Positions 27,489 through 37,399 of a stretch of 64,000 nucleotides of DNA are shown one piece after another (within the stretch, counting starts at the first letter, position 1; every line of letters starts with the position of its first letter). Where the stretch lies: NCBI RefSeq assembly GCF_003606385.1, contig NZ_CP032514.1, positions 372,001 to 436,000 on the forward strand, in the 5' to 3' direction. The translations under genes and the position numbers were made by a program. Source of the DNA: Actinomyces lilanjuaniae. Lineage in GTDB: Bacteria; Actinomycetota; Actinomycetes; Actinomycetales; Actinomycetaceae. The notes under the pieces are model-generated. The model was given only the letters and a program-made list of their open reading frames with translations, did no database searches and was not told the origin of the DNA.

Positions 27489-30400
27489 TTATGGCGATTC
27501 GCTGTCGCGAGCAGTCGGCGCGAGCGTAGCGTGGATGCGGCGGAAGTCGGACTCGCGGTCGCGGGTGCGGAAGGGGAGTTCGTAAACGTAGGCTACACCG
27601 GAGCCGGGATGGGTGTGAGTGCGCTCTGACTCAGGCATGTCTGTGTCGTGGTCCGGGCGCTTGCGCTTCTCCCAGGCTTGGCGCACCCGCGTGGGCACCT
27701 GACGCCCATTGGCGTCATAGACGTAGGCGCCCGTACCCCGGCCATGGTCATAGTCATAGAGCACAGCGAACTGCGTGCGGTAGATCGTGCACAGATCCTC
27801 GATCGGCACCCCAAGCATCACCGCGACCATCACGTCGACCTCCGCCTGCGCGTTGCGGCGGTCCTCCGCGCGCCGCAACGGCGTGTCCGGAGTCCACACC
27901 GGCCCGATCGGGCGCTCGTCGTAACGCTCCAAGATCGGCGAGTCATCCAAGAAGGCATCATCCCAGCACTCGGCCCACAGGCCCGCGTAGGCATCCGTCA
28001 GGCAGTTGAGGCGGAGGGTCCGGAACGCGATAGCTGGTGCTAGCGTGTGCGCTGGTTCCAGCGTGAAGAGTTGAGAAAGATCGGTCGGATGGATGTGCCC
28101 TCTTCCTGACGAGCGAACTACAAAGTCAGCAAGCAGAGACGATAGCCCGGCCTGTGTCAGTGGGAGTGATCTTGACGACTGCGTTGGTGCGCCCGCAGAA
28201 GTGACCGTGTGGACATGAGCTGAACCTGGAGGTACTAGCGAAGGAATGAGTGTTCGTTCGCCCGTTACGGCAGCCATGTTACGCCAGGCGATGCGGTAGT
28301 GGTCGCGGGCGGAGGTGGTGCCCCAGTGGGTGTAGAGGCGATCGTAAGTGGCGCGGTCGCCGGCGGGCTTGTACTGGGTTACCGGCTGCGCGTCCGCGGG
28401 CAGGGCCTCGAAGTCGGTCGAGGTCCAGTCCTGGTTGTGCTTCATGGTCTCGTTCGGCTGCTTGTACAGCGGCGTGGACACATGCAGGTGCGGACCCTGC
28501 AGGATGGCGTCCTTCCAAAAGGCTAGGCCCCATTCTCTGATGAAGCGGCCTCTTTCAAAGTCCGCTGTCTCGTGCCAGCCGGCTGAGAACTCAAAACCGA
28601 GCGACCCTATACGCTGGTTATGGGATAGTGTTTCCAGGGTACGAGCGGCGGCTGAGTTGACGGTGGATACCATGGGAGTCGAGCGCCAGTCGTCTGCCTC
28701 GGTCACGGCCTGCCAGGTCCGGAGCATGGACTCGTCGACCCGCTGGATGCGAGAGGCATGCGGGCGTAGGTCCCAGGTGCCCGTGTGTGGGTCCTTGAAG
28801 CCGGGCTCCTCGCCCGAGCCATCATGCTTGAGAGAACGCGCCACCGTATCAGGGTGGTAGAGCGAGGCGGCACTGAGAAAGTCGGGCGTGTGCTCTGCGC
28901 CGTAGACGTGGACGCCGTATTGCACGAGGTGGTGGATGTCAAACAACTGAAGCTCATTGATGAACTGCCAGTGGCGTCGCAGGTGCCGATACGTTGCTGC
29001 TCGTAGGTTCGGGGTCTTGGCATCGGTGAAATGGGTCTCCATGTGGATGAGCCCCGAGGTGCCGCTGGGCTTCTGGTGCTCCCATACCTGGCACATGAAG
29101 GCGCGATACAGATCGGGCTGGCCGCTCAGCAGCGGGTATACGGTCGAGTCACTGAGCAACTCGGACTGCACGATTTGCTCGGCGGTGCCGTCAATGACCA
29201 GGCTGCGCATCCCCGGGCGCGCCAGAGTGCCCGGGCGGCGCGCCTGCTTCGCCGCCTCCGAGGGCTTCTTCGTCAGCGTCCACCACGGGTCGCCCTCCGC
29301 CAGGAGTGCGTTCACGTCGGTGCGGGGCCGCACCCACGGCGGGTTCCCCACCTGCAGGTCGAAGCCGCCGCGCGCGAACACGGTGGCGAAGTCCAGCTCC
29401 CAGTGGAAGAAGCCCTGTTCGTCCGCGACCTGCTTGACTACACGCAGCCACGGCTGCTGCTCAAGCACCGCCTCCACCTTCCGCGCACCGGCGAACTGAA
29501 GGTCCCAGGCCTCCGTGTCCTCCAGGCCCTCCCAGGTGGTGGCCTCGGCCAGCGGCACCGCGTTGGCGGGGGCGGCGTCGCCCGCGTAGCCGAGCGTGTG
29601 CTCCAGCGTCTCCAGCCACTCCTCCAGGCTCGGCGGCTTAACGTCGGTGGTCAGCGGCCAGTACCACAGCGCACACCACGCATCCATCACCAGCCGCAGG
29701 CGCCGGTAGGCCGAGTCCGGGTCGGCCAGGTAGGCCTCGATCTGCTCCCGCGTCACCGCTGAACCCGCGCCCGCCTGGGGCTCGCGGCCCCACAGGTCGA
29801 TGCGGCGGGAGGCCTCCGCCTCCGCCACTCGCAGGCGCCGCAGCGTCAGCTCCCACAGCACCTCCACGCGTCGTGCCAGTGCCGTCAGCCGCTTGATCTG
29901 CTTATTCGACTTGCCTTTCGGTGCCTTGGTGATGTCCTTGCGCCACTCCTTCAGAGCCTTCAACCGTCCGGCGTCCACCAGGTCGCGCACCTGCTTGGGT
30001 ACCTCCGTGGCCGAGCCCCAGCCGCGGGCGGGCAACAGGAAGTGATGCACCCGGCCGGACACGTCCAGGGCCTGCCCCAGGCGGTGTCCGGATGCGGCCG
30101 AGGGGTCCTTGGCCGCGTCAGACGTTCGGTCAGAGTGCGTGGCCGGGAAGTCACAGCAGTCAGGGTCGGGGCCGTCGGCCTGCACACCGACTAAGCCGTC
30201 GGAGTCCGTACCAGCGGCACCCGCAGCGTCATCGGAACCAGCGACGCCGTCGGCACCCGCCGAACCATCAATGGCCTCGGCCACCTGCCGCAGCGGCTCG
30301 GCCACCGGCGTGGTGGTCAACCACGCCTTCTTGCTCATCACAGCGCTGACCGGATACAGGGCACGCCTGGCCCCCACCAGCGAATTACCGCGGCGCAGCC

Positions 30401-32402
30401 GCAGCCCGAACCACGGCGCCGCCAGGCCCTCCACCATCGTGTCCAACCACAGGGAGATCTCCGCCAGCTCCACCGCCGTGGCATTGAGGTCCACACCGTA
30501 GACCTGGTGCAGCGCCAGGTAGGCCTTCACCTTGGCCAGCTCGCGTGGACGCTCCTCCGGATCCACGCGCCGCCCCAGCTCCCGCTCCCGGCGGGACAGG
30601 TACTGCTCGGCCAGCTGGCGCACCGCCTCAATCGCGAAGGCGCCCGAACCCAGCGCCGGCTCGCACACCGTCAGGTGGAGCACCTCCTCCGCTGTCGTCA
30701 CGTGCCCGTCCTGGTCCAGCAGCTCGGCCAGGGCCTGCTGCACCGTGAAACGCGTCAGCACCTCCGGGGTGTAGAAGGACGCCGACCGCTGCCGATCCCG
30801 GCCCGAGAGCCGGAACACGAACTCGCCCGGCTCATAGGTGACGTTATGGCGCTCGCCCGTCACCTCGTCCTCCACCGTCACGAAGTCCCCGGGATCCAGG
30901 CCGTTCACGATATCCTCGGGCACCACCCACGAGCCCTTGGAGGCGTCCCCGCCCGGCGCCACCTCCCACAGGCGCTGGCTGGCGAAGGAACCCGTGTAGC
31001 TCATCAGCCCCTCATAGACGGCGCCCAGTTGGTTAATGCCCAACTCCACATAGGAGATGAAGCCCCGGCCCGCCCGGCCGTTCTCCTTGGTCAGCAGCAG
31101 GTGCCGCAGCACCCGCAGCAGGGCCGCGTTGCCCAGACCCACCTCGTCAATCAGCGCCGTTGCCTCCGGGCGGAACAGGTCTGAGCGCATCGGCTGGAAC
31201 ACCAGGCCGTCGAAGGCTTCCTCCTGCTCCGGCGTCACCCGCGTGTTCAACCCGGAATCCACCAGCCGGAACAGCAGCCCCAGGGACTGGTAGATGTGCG
31301 TGCCCGCCTGCGCCGTCTCCTCGTGCAGCTCCCGCAGTGTCAGCTCCCGCAGCCGCTCCAGGCCGTAGCCGGCGTCGTACTCGGCCGCACCCACTGGTAG
31401 CACGCCCAGCTCCGGGCTTGCCTCCGCATACAGCAGGAAGATGATCCGGTAGATGTACCGCAGCGACTGCAAGGCCAGCGGCTGCGCCTGCTCCTGGCCC
31501 AGCGGCTCCAGGCCCCGGGCGGCCCGACGCCGCACCACCTCATTCGCGATGATCTCGATGGAGGAGCGCACGCCCTCACGCAGATCCTGGGACACTCCCA
31601 CCGTGTGGGCCGCCGAATCCGCGAGCGTGCCCGTCCACCAGGTCTCGCCCTCCGGAGTCGGCAGCAGGGAGCGGGCATCCAGGCAGGTCAGGGCGCGCTC
31701 CACCTCCCCGCCCCGCTTGGCGTCATTGCGTTCCACCACCAGCTGCACATTCACCGCCAGCCAGCGGCCCTCCGGCCACCGCTCCTTCTCCGCCACCAGT
31801 GCCCACCGGCCCGCCAGCACCAGGGCGAAGGCCGGGCCGTGCTCGTCGGTCATCAGCGTGGACAGCGCCCGCGCCACCGACACCACCGGCTCGGCACCCT
31901 CCAGGGCGGGGGCGGCCGGGTCCTCCAGATCCACGGGCTCCCACGGCTCGGCCAGCGTGGCCGCGTCCTTGACCAGCAGGTCCTCCACCGTGGCCGCGGG
32001 GCGGGCCCGCAGCAGCGCCAGCGGCGCCGGGCCCTCATCGCCGACCGGCCGCACCAGCGTCACCGGGCCGCGCTCAACCAGCCGGAACTCGGCGGAGGCG
32101 AAACCCAGAATCTCCCGCAGCGAGGCGTCCAACTCCTCGGCGGCACGCAGGACGGCGGCGGTGGGCGTGGCGGCGTCGTCGGGCAGCGCCGCCAGCAGTT
32201 CCTCCAAGTGCGGGCGTGCCGAACGGAAACGGCTACGCGGCGTGGCCGTAGGGGTGGCGCCGTCGGAGGGCCTCTCCAACTCCTCCCACTCCTTGCGCCG
32301 CTCCAACACGCGCGCCAGGAAGGACTCCTTCGTGGCATCGGTGGTGAAGTAGTGCTCGCTGATCCAGTCCTCGCCCACCACGAGCGCATCCGACGCCGCC
32401 AT
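27489..32402 (-). CDS. Eco57I-type N6-adenine DNA methyltransferase (DrmMI-like)
   Basis: 1637 residues. Residues about 1-330 are an alpha/beta region without a named family. Motif I, EPALGSGAF (usually DPACGSGAF), is near residue 584, then GVDLNATAVELAEISLWL (motif II). The catalytic NPPW (QVGNPPWVRP) is near 1019. A long insert between them includes an Ala/Gly/Asp-rich low-complexity linker around 730-780. The C-terminal 500 residues probably recognise the target. It transfers methyl from SAM to adenine in DNA. The start overlaps the stop of the SNF2 helicase gene (TGATG), so the two are coupled, as drmD-drmMI are in DISARM class 1. A fused nuclease motif is not visible, so it is probably the protective partner of the system rather than a type IIG enzyme. 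Confidence 0.87.
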   Translation of the reverse strand: MAASDALVVGEDWISEHYFTTDATKESFLARVLERRKEWEELERPSDGATPTATPRSRFRSARPHLEELLAALPDDAATPTAAVLRAAEELDASLREILGFASAEFRLVERGPVTLVRPVGDEGPAPLALLRARPAATVEDLLVKDAATLAEPWEPVDLEDPAAPALEGAEPVVSVARALSTLMTDEHGPAFALVLAGRWALVAEKERWPEGRWLAVNVQLVVERNDAKRGGEVERALTCLDARSLLPTPEGETWWTGTLADSAAHTVGVSQDLREGVRSSIEIIANEVVRRRAARGLEPLGQEQAQPLALQSLRYIYRIIFLLYAEASPELGVLPVGAAEYDAGYGLERLRELTLRELHEETAQAGTHIYQSLGLLFRLVDSGLNTRVTPEQEEAFDGLVFQPMRSDLFRPEATALIDEVGLGNAALLRVLRHLLLTKENGRAGRGFISYVELGINQLGAVYEGLMSYTGSFASQRLWEVAPGGDASKGSWVVPEDIVNGLDPGDFVTVEDEVTGERHNVTYEPGEFVFRLSGRDRQRSASFYTPEVLTRFTVQQALAELLDQDGHVTTAEEVLHLTVCEPALGSGAFAIEAVRQLAEQYLSRRERELGRRVDPEERPRELAKVKAYLALHQVYGVDLNATAVELAEISLWLDTMVEGLAAPWFGLRLRRGNSLVGARRALYPVSAVMSKKAWLTTTPVAEPLRQVAEAIDGSAGADGVAGSDDAAGAAGTDSDGLVGVQADGPDPDCCDFPATHSDRTSDAAKDPSAASGHRLGQALDVSGRVHHFLLPARGWGSATEVPKQVRDLVDAGRLKALKEWRKDITKAPKGKSNKQIKRLTALARRVEVLWELTLRRLRVAEAEASRRIDLWGREPQAGAGSAVTREQIEAYLADPDSAYRRLRLVMDAWCALWYWPLTTDVKPPSLEEWLETLEHTLGYAGDAAPANAVPLAEATTWEGLEDTEAWDLQFAGARKVEAVLEQQPWLRVVKQVADEQGFFHWELDFATVFARGGFDLQVGNPPWVRPRTDVNALLAEGDPWWTLTKKPSEAAKQARRPGTLARPGMRSLVIDGTAEQIVQSELLSDSTVYPLLSGQPDLYRAFMCQVWEHQKPSGTSGLIHMETHFTDAKTPNLRAATYRHLRRHWQFINELQLFDIHHLVQYGVHVYGAEHTPDFLSAASLYHPDTVARSLKHDGSGEEPGFKDPHTGTWDLRPHASRIQRVDESMLRTWQAVTEADDWRSTPMVSTVNSAAARTLETLSHNQRIGSLGFEFSAGWHETADFERGRFIREWGLAFWKDAILQGPHLHVSTPLYKQPNETMKHNQDWTSTDFEALPADAQPVTQYKPAGDRATYDRLYTHWGTTSARDHYRIAWRNMAAVTGERTLIPSLVPPGSAHVHTVTSAGAPTQSSRSLPLTQAGLSSLLADFVVRSSGRGHIHPTDLSQLFTLEPAHTLAPAIAFRTLRLNCLTDAYAGLWAECWDDAFLDDSPILERYDERPIGPVWTPDTPLRRAEDRRNAQAEVDVMVAVMLGVPIEDLCTIYRTQFAVLYDYDHGRGTGAYVYDANGRQVPTRVRQAWEKRKRPDHDTDMPESERTHTHPGSGVAYVYELPFRTRDRESDFRRIHATLAPTARDSESP

Positions 32403-35400
32403 CAGCGGTCCCCTTCCTTCCCAAAGCCACCACTAAAACCATCGCCGAGGCCAGTACTTGCACCACCGTCGAAACCATGGGGCACAACCACCAGCAGTGG
32501 CCGCACCAGCGTGTGCGCCGGAAGCTGCTGGCGCATCAGCTCCTGCTCGGCCGCCACCGTCTGCCGCTGAGACCGCAGCTGCCGGTTCTGGATGAGGCGG
32601 CCCGCGTCGTCGTCCCAGGACTCCGCCCGCTGCGCCCAGGTCTCCACCCGGGCGCGCGCCTGCTCCCGGGCCGCCTGTACCGTCAGCGCCATCTGCTTTT
32701 CGGCCGTATCGACCGCCGGTGCGATCAGCGCCTCCAGCAGCGCCGTATCCGGGGCGCCGTCGGCATTGGGCCGCTCCCGCTCCACCCCCGCCGCGGCAAA
32801 CATGGCAGCCGGGGAGTCATGCACCTGACCGATCGGAACCGCCTCCAGGTCCCGTCCCTCTTGCAGCTGCGTGTAGGCGGCGCCCAAGTCCAGGAACGGG
32901 AAGGCGGCGCTGACACTCACCAGGGAGATCGTGCGGCCCGCCAGGTTCGTGAGCGTGCCCAGCAGCAGCACCGTGGGCGACTCCACCGCCCCGTGCACCG
33001 CGAACACCGAGGAGCGGCCCAGGCGGGCCAGCACCCGGTCACCCGCCCAGTCCAGCACCGGGTGCAGCGGCCCCAGGTAGTGGGCCTCCGGCCAGGAGGA
33101 GTCGGAGGAATCCCGCAGCGCCTGCGACAGCAGGGCCTTGCCCTTGCGCTGGCTGGTGGCCAGCAGCAGATGCTCCTGCACGTGCCGGTCCTTCAGATAC
33201 GACTGCGGCAGCACCGCCAGACGGGCGCGCAAGCCCGCGGGCGGCACCAGCTCCACCACATGGTCCTCATGCTCCCGCCAGGAGACGCCACCGCCGCCGG
33301 TCTGTCCATGTTCCGCCTCCTCCGGGCGCTCATACAGCTCGGTGAGGGCCTGGCGCAGGTAATCCACCTGGGAGTCATACAGGGTGGAGGACGGCAGCGG
33401 AGCCGCGGCCCGGGCCGACGCCGACATCCCGTCGGCCACGGCGGGCGGTGCGGCAGGTGGGGCTGGCGAGGGCACGGCGGCGTTGTCGGGGGCGGAGAGC
33501 ACGGGTGGGGCGTCGGCGGGTACATCGTCGGCGGTTCTCGTACGGGCCTGGTCGGTGCCCGTCAGCGAGGCGAACAGGGCCGCCATCGGATCCAATTCCA
33601 GGGCCGCATCCGCGTCCGGCACCACCTGCTCGATGTCGGTGCCCCGCTGGAGGGCTTCGCGGATCGCCTGCTCCTCCTTCTCCCCGGAGTACAAGCCCAT
33701 CAGGGAGGCGGCGTCGCCCAGCGCCCGGTGCGCCTGATCCTCCTTCTCCATCAGGCGGGTCAGCACGCGCACGTCGCCGGAGAAGCGGGCGTCGGAGGGG
33801 TCCAGCAGCAAGGTGGTGATCTGCGGGCTGGTCTCCTGCCCGTAGCGGTCGATGCGGCCGTTGCGTTGCTCGATCCGGATGAGCGACCAGGGAATGTCAT
33901 AGTGGATCAGCTCATGGCACTGGGCGTGCAGGTTCACGCCCTCCGAGGCGACGTCGCCGGTCACCAGCACGCGCAGTGGCGTGTGCGCCTGCCGGAACTC
34001 GTCAACGATCTCCTGCTGCTCCACATCCGACAGGCCGCCGTGCATCACTCGCACCGCCCCGTCGCGCAGGCGCAGGTCGCGCCGGAGGTTCTCGGCCAAC
34101 CAGCTCAACGTGGCCACGCGCTCGGCGAAGACCACCGCCCGCGCTGTCGAGCGGGGGCCGACGCCGATTCGGTGCAACTCCTTGAGCAGCGCCTGGTACT
34201 TGCCCGACTCGGTGGTGTTGGCCGCCTCGGCCAGTTCCCGCAGGCGGATCAGGGCCCGGGACTGCTCGGATGAGAGCAGTGCCTCCTCGCTGGCGGCCCG
34301 GGCTCGACGCCGCGCCAAGCGCTCGTCAATCGTCTGAATCAGCGCCGCTGGGGAGGACAGGAAGGCCTTCGCCAACGTCCAGGAAAACAGCGCATTGCCG
34401 CCGTTACCCGCAGTACCCCCGCCGGGAGCGCCCGGGGCGGCTGCGCCGTCGGGCCGGTGCAGCCAGGAGCGGGACAGCTCTCCGGCCACCGTGTCCTCCG
34501 CCGGGGAGGGCGCCACCAGCCGGTTGACCGGGGTCAGTCGCTCCTTCCAACGGTCGCCCACGACGTCGCGCACCTCCTCGGAGTGGCGGTGACGGCGGAT
34601 CACCAGCCGACGCACAGCCTCGCGATCCAGCGAGCCGTCCGCGCGGACCGCCGTCGGCTCCAGCAGGCGAATCAGCTCCGCGAAGGACTTCGGATCGCCA
34701 TTGTGAGGCGTGGCCGAGGCCAGGATCAGGGCGTTCGTCTGGCGGGCCAGGATGTCTGCCAGACGATTGTTGAGCGTGCCCTTGTTGGTGACATTGTGCG
34801 ACTCGTCAATGACCACGGCGTCCCAGCGCTGCCTGCGCAGATGATTGAGGTAGCGGTCGGACTTGAGCGTGTCGATGGAGATGATCGCCCGGTGGTAGAC
34901 GGAGAAGGGGTTGCGGGTGGCCGGGATGGTGCGCCGCACCCGCTGAATACCCACCGAGTCCAGGCGCACAAAGGGAAGGGCGAAGCGCGACCACATCTCA
35001 TGCTGCATCTGCTCCAGCACGTGCCGGGGCGTGACGACCAGAATCCGGTCCCCGCGTCCCCGGCGCACCAGCTCCGCCAGGATCATGCCGATCTCCAGGG
35101 TCTTGCCCAGACCCACGGTGTCCGCCAGCAAGATGCGCGGGCGCAGGTTGGCCGGGTCCAGCGCCTGCCGGACGGCCGTGAGCTGGTAGGGGAGCGGGTC
35201 GGCCAGCATGTCGCCCACCACCGCCATCTCCGTGGAGCCGGCCGGCAACGCCGTCTTGCGCAGCGTCGCCTCCAGCCACAGGCGCGAAAGGCGATGCCGG
35301 GTGGAGGTGTCCGCGACCACGCGGGTGCGGCGCGGGTCCACGGGCTCGATGTGGTCGATCCCAGCGGAGAACTGGGCGGTGGTGTCGCGTACCAGCTCGG

Positions 35401-35485
35401 AGAGTCCCTGCACCGTGACCAGGGTGCCGTCGGAGTTGGCGGAGACCTGGGTGACCAGCCAGTCCTCGTCGCGTACCCGTACCAC
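32402..35485 (-). CDS. SNF2-family helicase (DrmD-like)
   Basis: 1027 residues. Walker A DTVGLGKTLE is near residue 125, motif II IDESHNVTNKG near 225, then SATPHNGD. The C-terminal helicase motifs are VTGDVASEGVNLHAQ and IEQRNGRIDRYGQ near 550. An unstructured Pro/Ala-rich segment lies around 650-690, followed by a 300-residue C-terminal domain. It is an ATP-driven DNA translocase. The GTG at 35485 is the only standard start, yet the in-frame residues before it (PGSVVRVRDEDW straddles it) look conserved and there is no ribosome site, so the true start may be a rare codon just upstream (CTG 35506) or the 5' end may be altered. First gene of the methylase operon. Confidence 0.85.
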   Translation of the reverse strand: MVRVRDEDWLVTQVSANSDGTLVTVQGLSELVRDTTAQFSAGIDHIEPVDPRRTRVVADTSTRHRLSRLWLEATLRKTALPAGSTEMAVVGDMLADPLPYQLTAVRQALDPANLRPRILLADTVGLGKTLEIGMILAELVRRGRGDRILVVTPRHVLEQMQHEMWSRFALPFVRLDSVGIQRVRRTIPATRNPFSVYHRAIISIDTLKSDRYLNHLRRQRWDAVVIDESHNVTNKGTLNNRLADILARQTNALILASATPHNGDPKSFAELIRLLEPTAVRADGSLDREAVRRLVIRRHRHSEEVRDVVGDRWKERLTPVNRLVAPSPAEDTVAGELSRSWLHRPDGAAAPGAPGGGTAGNGGNALFSWTLAKAFLSSPAALIQTIDERLARRRARAASEEALLSSEQSRALIRLRELAEAANTTESGKYQALLKELHRIGVGPRSTARAVVFAERVATLSWLAENLRRDLRLRDGAVRVMHGGLSDVEQQEIVDEFRQAHTPLRVLVTGDVASEGVNLHAQCHELIHYDIPWSLIRIEQRNGRIDRYGQETSPQITTLLLDPSDARFSGDVRVLTRLMEKEDQAHRALGDAASLMGLYSGEKEEQAIREALQRGTDIEQVVPDADAALELDPMAALFASLTGTDQARTRTADDVPADAPPVLSAPDNAAVPSPAPPAAPPAVADGMSASARAAAPLPSSTLYDSQVDYLRQALTELYERPEEAEHGQTGGGGVSWREHEDHVVELVPPAGLRARLAVLPQSYLKDRHVQEHLLLATSQRKGKALLSQALRDSSDSSWPEAHYLGPLHPVLDWAGDRVLARLGRSSVFAVHGAVESPTVLLLGTLTNLAGRTISLVSVSAAFPFLDLGAAYTQLQEGRDLEAVPIGQVHDSPAAMFAAAGVERERPNADGAPDTALLEALIAPAVDTAEKQMALTVQAAREQARARVETWAQRAESWDDDAGRLIQNRQLRSQRQTVAAEQELMRQQLPAHTLVRPLLVVVPHGFDGGASTGLGDGFSGGFGKEGDR

Positions 35486-35943
35486 CGAGCCCGGGGCGAC
35501 GTCCAGGGAGGGCGGGGAGTAGGAGTGGGCGTGGTGTCAGGGGATGCGGAGGGTGGGCCAGTGGGCACGCAGGGAACGGCTGTGGTCACGGGCACGATCC
35601 TAAGGAACAGGTACGGTATCGCGGGACTGGGCAAGAAGCGGGTCGTTGAGTTGTGATCTGGGGAGAGCGTCGAAGCGTCGATACAGAGAAGAGTGGTGAG
35701 GGCGCAGATGTGTCCGAGTTGGTCGTAGGCATGGACAGCACCCCCCCGGTCCCCTGAAGAAGCTAGTCGCGGACGCCAGGACGGGACTGGCGGGCCGAGC
35801 CCGTGGAGGGCGGGACGGACGCGGCTACCCTCTGCAGCCCTTCGAGCTGGCGGCGGGGCGTCTGGGCCGACTCCGTGGAGGGCGGGACGAGGCCAGGGGT
35901 TTGTGTCAGTGGTGTCTGTCAGGCTTGTGTACTGGAAGGAGAC
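35486..35943 (+). repeat. Intergenic region with a 26-base direct repeat
   Basis: The region between the SNF2 helicase and the next membrane protein gene contains two near-identical copies of a 26-base sequence (35792-35817 and 35864-35889), differing at two positions and sharing CCGTGGAGGGCGGGACG. Start-to-start spacing is 72 bases. They lie 55 bases or more before the plus-strand start and could be regulator sites or remnants of a small duplication. No gene is supported here. Confidence 0.45.
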
Positions 35944-36759
35944 ATGATGAACCTGGTCAAGGAAGCGGCAATGAAAGTGTTATCTTACTGGAGTAAGAAG
36001 AGTGAGTTATATTTGTGGTGCGCATGCGGGGCTGCGATGCTGGCTGTCATTGCATATGTGGTTGAGGAGCGCCCGACAGACGTTCTTGCAGTCATGTTTC
36101 GGGAGGCAGGTGCCCAGTCGATTTCCCGATGGCTGGTGCACGATCTCCCCCCGCTTGTTGCCCATGAGAACGTGGGGTACGGCAGGGTATTTGAGAGCCT
36201 TGCATGTCTCTCTGTGGTGTGGATGGGGGTCGCCCCTGTGGTGCGATGTGTATCCGAGGAAACAGGGGTCTATTTCGAGGCGGAAGGGATTGTAGAGTCA
36301 AGAGCGTCTGGAACTGTGTGGATCTTTCTCCTCATTGCGGCCCAGTTCAGTTCAGCAAACGCTGTCGCTGATCGCATATTTTATTTCTGCGCGGTGGTCT
36401 TGGGCGTGTTTATGGTGGGGGTGGTCGCGTGGTTTGCCCTTTGGCTTATCCATCGACGTGCTCCATATTACGAGACTGGTAGGGTGCTTGACTATTTTGG
36501 AGTGATTGGGTCGGTAGCTGTGAGGATCGGAGCGATTGTAGTTGTGGCGCTGTTATTTGCTGCTGTCGGACCTTTGATTAGGGCAGTTGTGTGGCTTGAA
36601 AATGCAGAGTCAGATTCTCGCTCTGAGGCCAAGAGGCGTGTCAGAACGAGAGAGCAAGCCCGCGTTGAGGCCGATGAGGCTAGTAACGCGCAGGGTGCGA
36701 CTATAAGTGCGGTGGTGAATGCTGCGGGGAGTGTTGGTGGTGGGCGCCAAAGGGCGTGA
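35944..36759 (+). CDS. Membrane protein of unknown function
   Basis: 271 residues. The start is the ATG at 35944 with AAGGAG close upstream; ATG 35947 is an equal alternative. Four or five membrane helices are visible (LYLWCACGAAMLAVIAYVV, FESLACLSVVWMGVAPVV, FYFCAVVLGVFMVGVVAW, VRIGAIVVVALLFAAV). The C-terminal 60 residues are charged, Arg/Glu-rich and probably cytoplasmic. Base composition is lower in G+C than the chromosome. I recognise no family. It lies divergent from the helicase-methylase operon and mirrors the unknown membrane protein at the other end of the block. Confidence 0.7.
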   Translation: MMNLVKEAAMKVLSYWSKKSELYLWCACGAAMLAVIAYVVEERPTDVLAVMFREAGAQSISRWLVHDLPPLVAHENVGYGRVFESLACLSVVWMGVAPVVRCVSEETGVYFEAEGIVESRASGTVWIFLLIAAQFSSANAVADRIFYFCAVVLGVFMVGVVAWFALWLIHRRAPYYETGRVLDYFGVIGSVAVRIGAIVVVALLFAAVGPLIRAVVWLENAESDSRSEAKRRVRTREQARVEADEASNAQGATISAVVNAAGSVGGGRQRA

Positions 36760-37335
36760 TGGTTTTATGTGCGCCGTTATTTGCTGGATAGTATCTGAGT
36801 GTGTGGGGTATGGGGTGTGGGCACCTTATTGTAGTTGTCGGGGGTTAGTTATGCTCCTTAGCCTTCCCGCCGAGCGTGTGCGCCAAGTTACGAGTTTGCC
36901 GCCCAGAACCTGCCTCTCTCTTTGTGTTGGCGTGCTTCTCGCTGGTCAGTGCCGTCGATCAAGTCAACCTTAATAGGCTGCACGTCACTGATCTTTTTCT
37001 CGCTTAACTGGTGACCCCGCGGTTCCCTGGAACTGCTTTCTTTCGTCTGGGGTGATCCAAGTTTTGGATGGCGGTAGTTGATGATTCGTGACTTATGTGG
37101 GTGCCGGGCCCGCGTTTATTCTCTTTGTTTTATTGCTGTTGATAGTTTAAGTTAAGGTAGGGAAGAAGGTGTGATGGGGGGCGCAAAGAAGGCGGGTGCG
37201 CGTGTCTGGATGCCCCCGATGCAGTTTTGACGCGTGTTACCGTGTCCTAGACCTGTGGTTGCTTCATAGTCGATCATAGTTCAAAGATGTTTTCCGTGGG
37301 TGGGATTTAGCGTCGTGGACATCTGTTAAGCCGGC
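36760..37335 (+). other. A+T-richer non-coding stretch before the CRISPR array
   Basis: About 575 bases with no open frame of coding character on either strand. Contains TTAAGTTAAGG near 37147. I see no terminator or RNA that I can support. Confidence 0.4.
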
Positions 37336-37399
37336 GACGAGACTACCCCATCCTTCAATTGGCTGGTTTCACACGACGAGCGCCATCGGCGTCCTCCCG

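Noticed and set aside
32477..34273. 598-codon plus-strand frame opposite the SNF2 helicase
   Set aside because: Shadow of the real gene; Arg/Gln/His/Gly-rich with no domain and no start signal.
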